From contig JAAZAL010000051.1 of the NCBI GenBank assembly GCA_012514355.1, forward strand, positions 1 to 7,653: DNA of 7,653 nt, given 5' to 3'. Both the position numbers and the translations under genes were made by a program. Of the stretch, positions 5,520 through 7,653 are shown one piece after another; position 1 is the first letter of the stretch; every line of letters starts with the position of its first letter. The notes beneath the pieces were generated by a model. It did not search any database and was not told the origin of the DNA. It was given only the letters and a program-made list of their open reading frames with translations. Source of the stretch: Candidatus Dojkabacteria bacterium (GTDB lineage: Bacteria; Patescibacteriota; Dojkabacteria; SC72).

Positions 5520-7343
5520 ATGTCTAAACATAATACTGTCCAAAATTCATTAATACTATTCTTTTGTGTATTAACACTCTCTTTGTTGTTCTTTGCTATT
5601 TCAACCCCTATATACTCTCAAAGTGTAGATGAATTAGAAAATATTATTCAAGAGAAAGAGGAGGAGTTAAATAAACAGAAAACATATTTATCAGATATTG
5701 AAAAAAGAATTAAAGAAATTGGAAGTAGCAATTACACTCTTACAGAACAGGTTAATCTCTTAAACAAAGAGATTGTTAAATTACAAACAGAGATAGATAA
5801 AAGAAATTCTGAGATAGAGGAAAAGTTAAAAATAATTGATGAAAAGCAAAAATTATTATCTAGAAAAAAAGAATCTTTAGATTTAATATCAGCTCAACTA
5901 TATATGCAGAGTAGATATAACGATGGACAGTTCCTTTTTTCTTTTTCCACACTAAATGAAATGTTAAAGACACTTTTTGTAAAAAAAAGTGCTATTAATT
6001 TTTTAAAAGAGGATATAGAAGAGATAACGGGAGAGTTTGTTAACTTAGTAGAATTAAAAAAGTCTTTAGAAGATGAAAAAGCACAATTAGATAAAGAGAA
6101 AAAAGAATTAGATCAATCATATGCGTTAGTAGCTGCAGAAAAGAGTAGGGTTCAGAAAGAATTGTATGCACAGATAGAACAGCAAAATAGCGTTAAAAGA
6201 ACTATTAATGGTCTCTCTACACAGTTATCTGATTTACAGTATCAGTTAATTATCGTTAGACAGGGAGGGACACATGTTGATGCGGATTCTGTTCCTAGTA
6301 ATGTCGACTTCAATTCATCTCTTGCAGGATTTAAGGCAAATGCTCCAAGCGGATCTTTTGGTGTCTTTGCTATTGGAGCTTATACACATAGAAATGGAAT
6401 GAGCCAGTGGGGAGCAAAAGCTAGAGCTAATGCTGGTCAAAACTATCAACAAATATTAAATGCATACTATCCAGGCAAAGTATTTAGAACAGGTTCTGTT
6501 GTAATAGGAGGGGTAGAACAATCAATAATGACCAATATCTCTACAACTACATATGGAGAACTAAATTTCGAAGATGATTACCTATTAAGGTTAAACGAGG
6601 TCCCAGAATCATGGCCAATTGAAGTCTTAAAGGCACAGGCAATCGCAGCTAGAACATACGCAATTAACTATACAAGAAATGGGGGGAAATCTATTTGTAC
6701 TACAGAGTCTTGTCAGGTAGTAGGTAGCAGTAAAAAAACAGGAGCCTGGAAGCAGGCAGTTGAAGCGACTAGGGGAGTCATTTTAACAGATACAGCCGGC
6801 AATCCTTTCTCTACACAGTACGCAGCTGTACATGGGGGATGGAGTAATACCTCTGGTTGGGATACAACTGATAAAACTGGAGATGGGGATTGGACTAGTA
6901 GGGCATGGGATAGTATTTCAGGAGTTTCTTGGTTTTACAAGATGTGGTATAGGTATGGGTATAGTGAAAGTAGTTCAACTTGTAGTAGAAAGCCTTGGTT
7001 ATCTCAAGTTGAAACTGCGGACTTAATAAATGCATATCAAGTTTGGGTTGCCAATAACAGGTCTGATAGTAGAATAGTGCCTGTTTTCGATGCCTGTCAC
7101 TCATCCGGGAATCCATATACACATAGCGAATTAAGAAATCTCGCAGCTAAGCCAGTTACTTCAGTTTCTGATGTAATTGTTTCAAATTCAAATGGCTCTA
7201 CCAGAACAGTAACATTTACTACCAATGCAGGAATTTTTGTTGTCCCGGGAAATGATTTTAAAACAGTATATAACCTTCGTGCTCCAGGATACCTTAGAAT
7301 ACCTCAAAGTGGGTTTGTTCATATCAACATACATAAGAAGTAA
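5520..7343 (+). CDS. Secreted coiled-coil (EnvC/PcsB-like) protein with SpoIID/LytB-type peptidoglycan-cleaving domain
   Basis: The protein is 607 residues. A hydrophobic signal or anchor (about 10-32) ends in I-Y-S-Q-S. Residues 36-247 are a long charged coiled coil, interrupted at about 125-170 by a Y-M-Q-S-R-Y-N-D-G...F-L-F-S-F-S-T-L segment like the hairpin of EnvC/PcsB proteins. After a linker, the SpoIID part shows GMSQWGA (293-299, preceded by H290), NEVPESWP (359-366, with the probable catalytic Glu360), KAQAIAARTYA (371-381), a C-T-T-E-S-C pair (C393, C398) and H-G-G (438-440). SpoIID enzymes are lytic transglycosylases that cut glycan strands lacking stem peptides. EnvC/PcsB coiled coils bind the FtsX loop, so control by FtsEX is an inference. 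The GMSQ motif comes before the Glu motif, opposite to Bacillus SpoIID but as I recall in many other SpoIID/LytB proteins. It follows the pilin-like array by 40 bp. The ATG is set by the -10 box; no Shine-Dalgarno is present. Confidence 0.9.
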   Translation: MSKHNTVQNSLILFFCVLTLSLLFFAISTPIYSQSVDELENIIQEKEEELNKQKTYLSDIEKRIKEIGSSNYTLTEQVNLLNKEIVKLQTEIDKRNSEIEEKLKIIDEKQKLLSRKKESLDLISAQLYMQSRYNDGQFLFSFSTLNEMLKTLFVKKSAINFLKEDIEEITGEFVNLVELKKSLEDEKAQLDKEKKELDQSYALVAAEKSRVQKELYAQIEQQNSVKRTINGLSTQLSDLQYQLIIVRQGGTHVDADSVPSNVDFNSSLAGFKANAPSGSFGVFAIGAYTHRNGMSQWGAKARANAGQNYQQILNAYYPGKVFRTGSVVIGGVEQSIMTNISTTTYGELNFEDDYLLRLNEVPESWPIEVLKAQAIAARTYAINYTRNGGKSICTTESCQVVGSSKKTGAWKQAVEATRGVILTDTAGNPFSTQYAAVHGGWSNTSGWDTTDKTGDGDWTSRAWDSISGVSWFYKMWYRYGYSESSSTCSRKPWLSQVETADLINAYQVWVANNRSDSRIVPVFDACHSSGNPYTHSELRNLAAKPVTSVSDVIVSNSNGSTRTVTFTTNAGIFVVPGNDFKTVYNLRAPGYLRIPQSGFVHINIHKK

Positions 7344-7348
7344 ATACT

Positions 7349-7378
7349 CTGTTAATCTATATATTATTATGCTATTCT
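7349..7378 (+). promoter_or_regulatory. Possible promoter of the PH-domain-like membrane protein gene
   Basis: An extended -10, TGCTATTCT (7370-7378), lies 18 bp after a weak CTGTTA (7349-7354, three of six). The ATG at 7388 is nine bases past the -10, so the leader would be about three bases. No Shine-Dalgarno is present. Another AT-rich hexamer, TATTAT (7362-7367), is an alternative -10. Confidence 0.38.
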
Positions 7379-7387
7379 TTCAGTAGT

Positions 7388-7653
7388 ATGAAGGAAGGAA
7401 ATAGAAAAATACCTAAGAAGTTTAGTAAGATGGAGAGCTCCTTTATGGATAGACTTAACAAGGGAGAGTCTCAGGGTACATTTAATAGATTTACATTCTT
7501 TCCAAAGAAATTACATTTTTACAGCAAAGACCCAGGAGAAGATGTAGTACTTGTTGTTAGAGTCCATTGGATAGGGTATGTTAAAGAGCTTCTTTTTATT
7601 TTTCTATTCTTGCTATTACCGCTTTTACTAACCTACATCTCTGTTTTGTTTAA
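7388..7653 (+). CDS. N-terminal part of a membrane protein resembling CPR PH-domain (YdbS-like) proteins
   Basis: The frame is open from ATG 7388 to the window end, giving 88 codons plus two bases. The N-terminus is basic and polar (residues 1-34). It is followed by F-F-P-K-K-L-H-F-Y, then P-G-E-D-V-V-L-V-V-R-V-H-W-I (49-62), and a strongly hydrophobic helix at about 67-87. The order G-E-x-V-x-L-V-x-R-x-H-W then a transmembrane helix is what I recall from CPR membrane proteins annotated with a bacterial PH domain, whose PH fold follows the helices; that part lies outside the window. The role of such proteins is not established. It is separated from the SpoIID gene by 44 bp with no terminator hairpin visible. 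Coding is well supported by the composition; the family call is moderate. Confidence 0.7.
   Translation, partial: MKEGNRKIPKKFSKMESSFMDRLNKGESQGTFNRFTFFPKKLHFYSKDPGEDVVLVVRVHWIGYVKELLFIFLFLLLPLLLTYISVLF

Noticed and set aside
6832..7122. Short frames (+ strand 6832-7026 and - strand 6895-7122) inside the SpoIID gene
   Set aside because: Both are overlapped by the conserved SpoIID coding region, show no recognisable domain, and have no start signals.
1..7653. CRISPR arrays, tRNA or rRNA genes, insertion sequences
   Set aside because: No regularly spaced repeats, cloverleaf-like sequence, rRNA-like stretch, transposase motif or flanking inverted repeats were seen; nearly all the window is coding.

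Overview
The window looks like a chromosomal stretch of a low-GC Patescibacteria (Candidate Phyla Radiation) bacterium. The grounds are a tandem array of small two-helix 'T4SS pilin'-type proteins, a coiled-coil plus SpoIID cell-wall enzyme, a fused UvrD helicase/PD-(D/E)XK nuclease, very compact spacing and few Shine-Dalgarno sites. TGA acts as a stop (it ends two genes within ATGA overlaps), so the recoded Gracilibacteria/Absconditabacteria are unlikely. Dojkabacteria, Microgenomates or Katanobacteria would all fit; I cannot choose between them. All genes lie on the + strand.

Bases 1-3181 are a DNA-repair pair. The last 34 codons of a probable endonuclease IV (AP endonuclease) overlap by ATGA the start of a 1025-residue superfamily 1A helicase, whose C-terminus carries a RecB/AddB/Cas4-like nuclease with four cysteines placed as in the Fe-S forms.

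Bases 3221-5479 hold six consecutive paralogous genes for 108-123-residue proteins. Each has two transmembrane helices joined by a short G-G-D/N-x-x-K-V type loop, the pattern of the VirB2/TrbC-like pilins of CPR bacteria. Genes 3, 4 and 5 form a tight subgroup with cleavable signal peptides and a shared cysteine in helix 1. Genes 1, 2 and 6 are more divergent; genes 2 and 6 share an arginine inside helix 2. No secretion ATPase, VirB6 or VirB8-like gene is in the window, so 'pilin' is a family assignment and not a demonstrated pilus.

Bases 5520-7343 encode a secreted or anchored protein with an EnvC/PcsB-like coiled-coil hairpin and a SpoIID-type glycan-cleaving domain. Bases 7388-7653 are the start of a membrane protein resembling CPR PH-domain (YdbS-like) proteins, cut by the window edge.

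Regulation: several genes have a good -10 hexamer only 4-9 bases before the ATG and no Shine-Dalgarno, which suggests leaderless mRNAs. The sixth pilin-like gene, which follows the fifth by 13 bp, instead has an AAGGA. Pilin-like genes 4 and 5 appear to have promoters of their own. The most interesting unit is the six-gene paralog array next to a peptidoglycan-cleaving protein, which could be a cell-surface appendage or channel with its own wall-opening enzyme.
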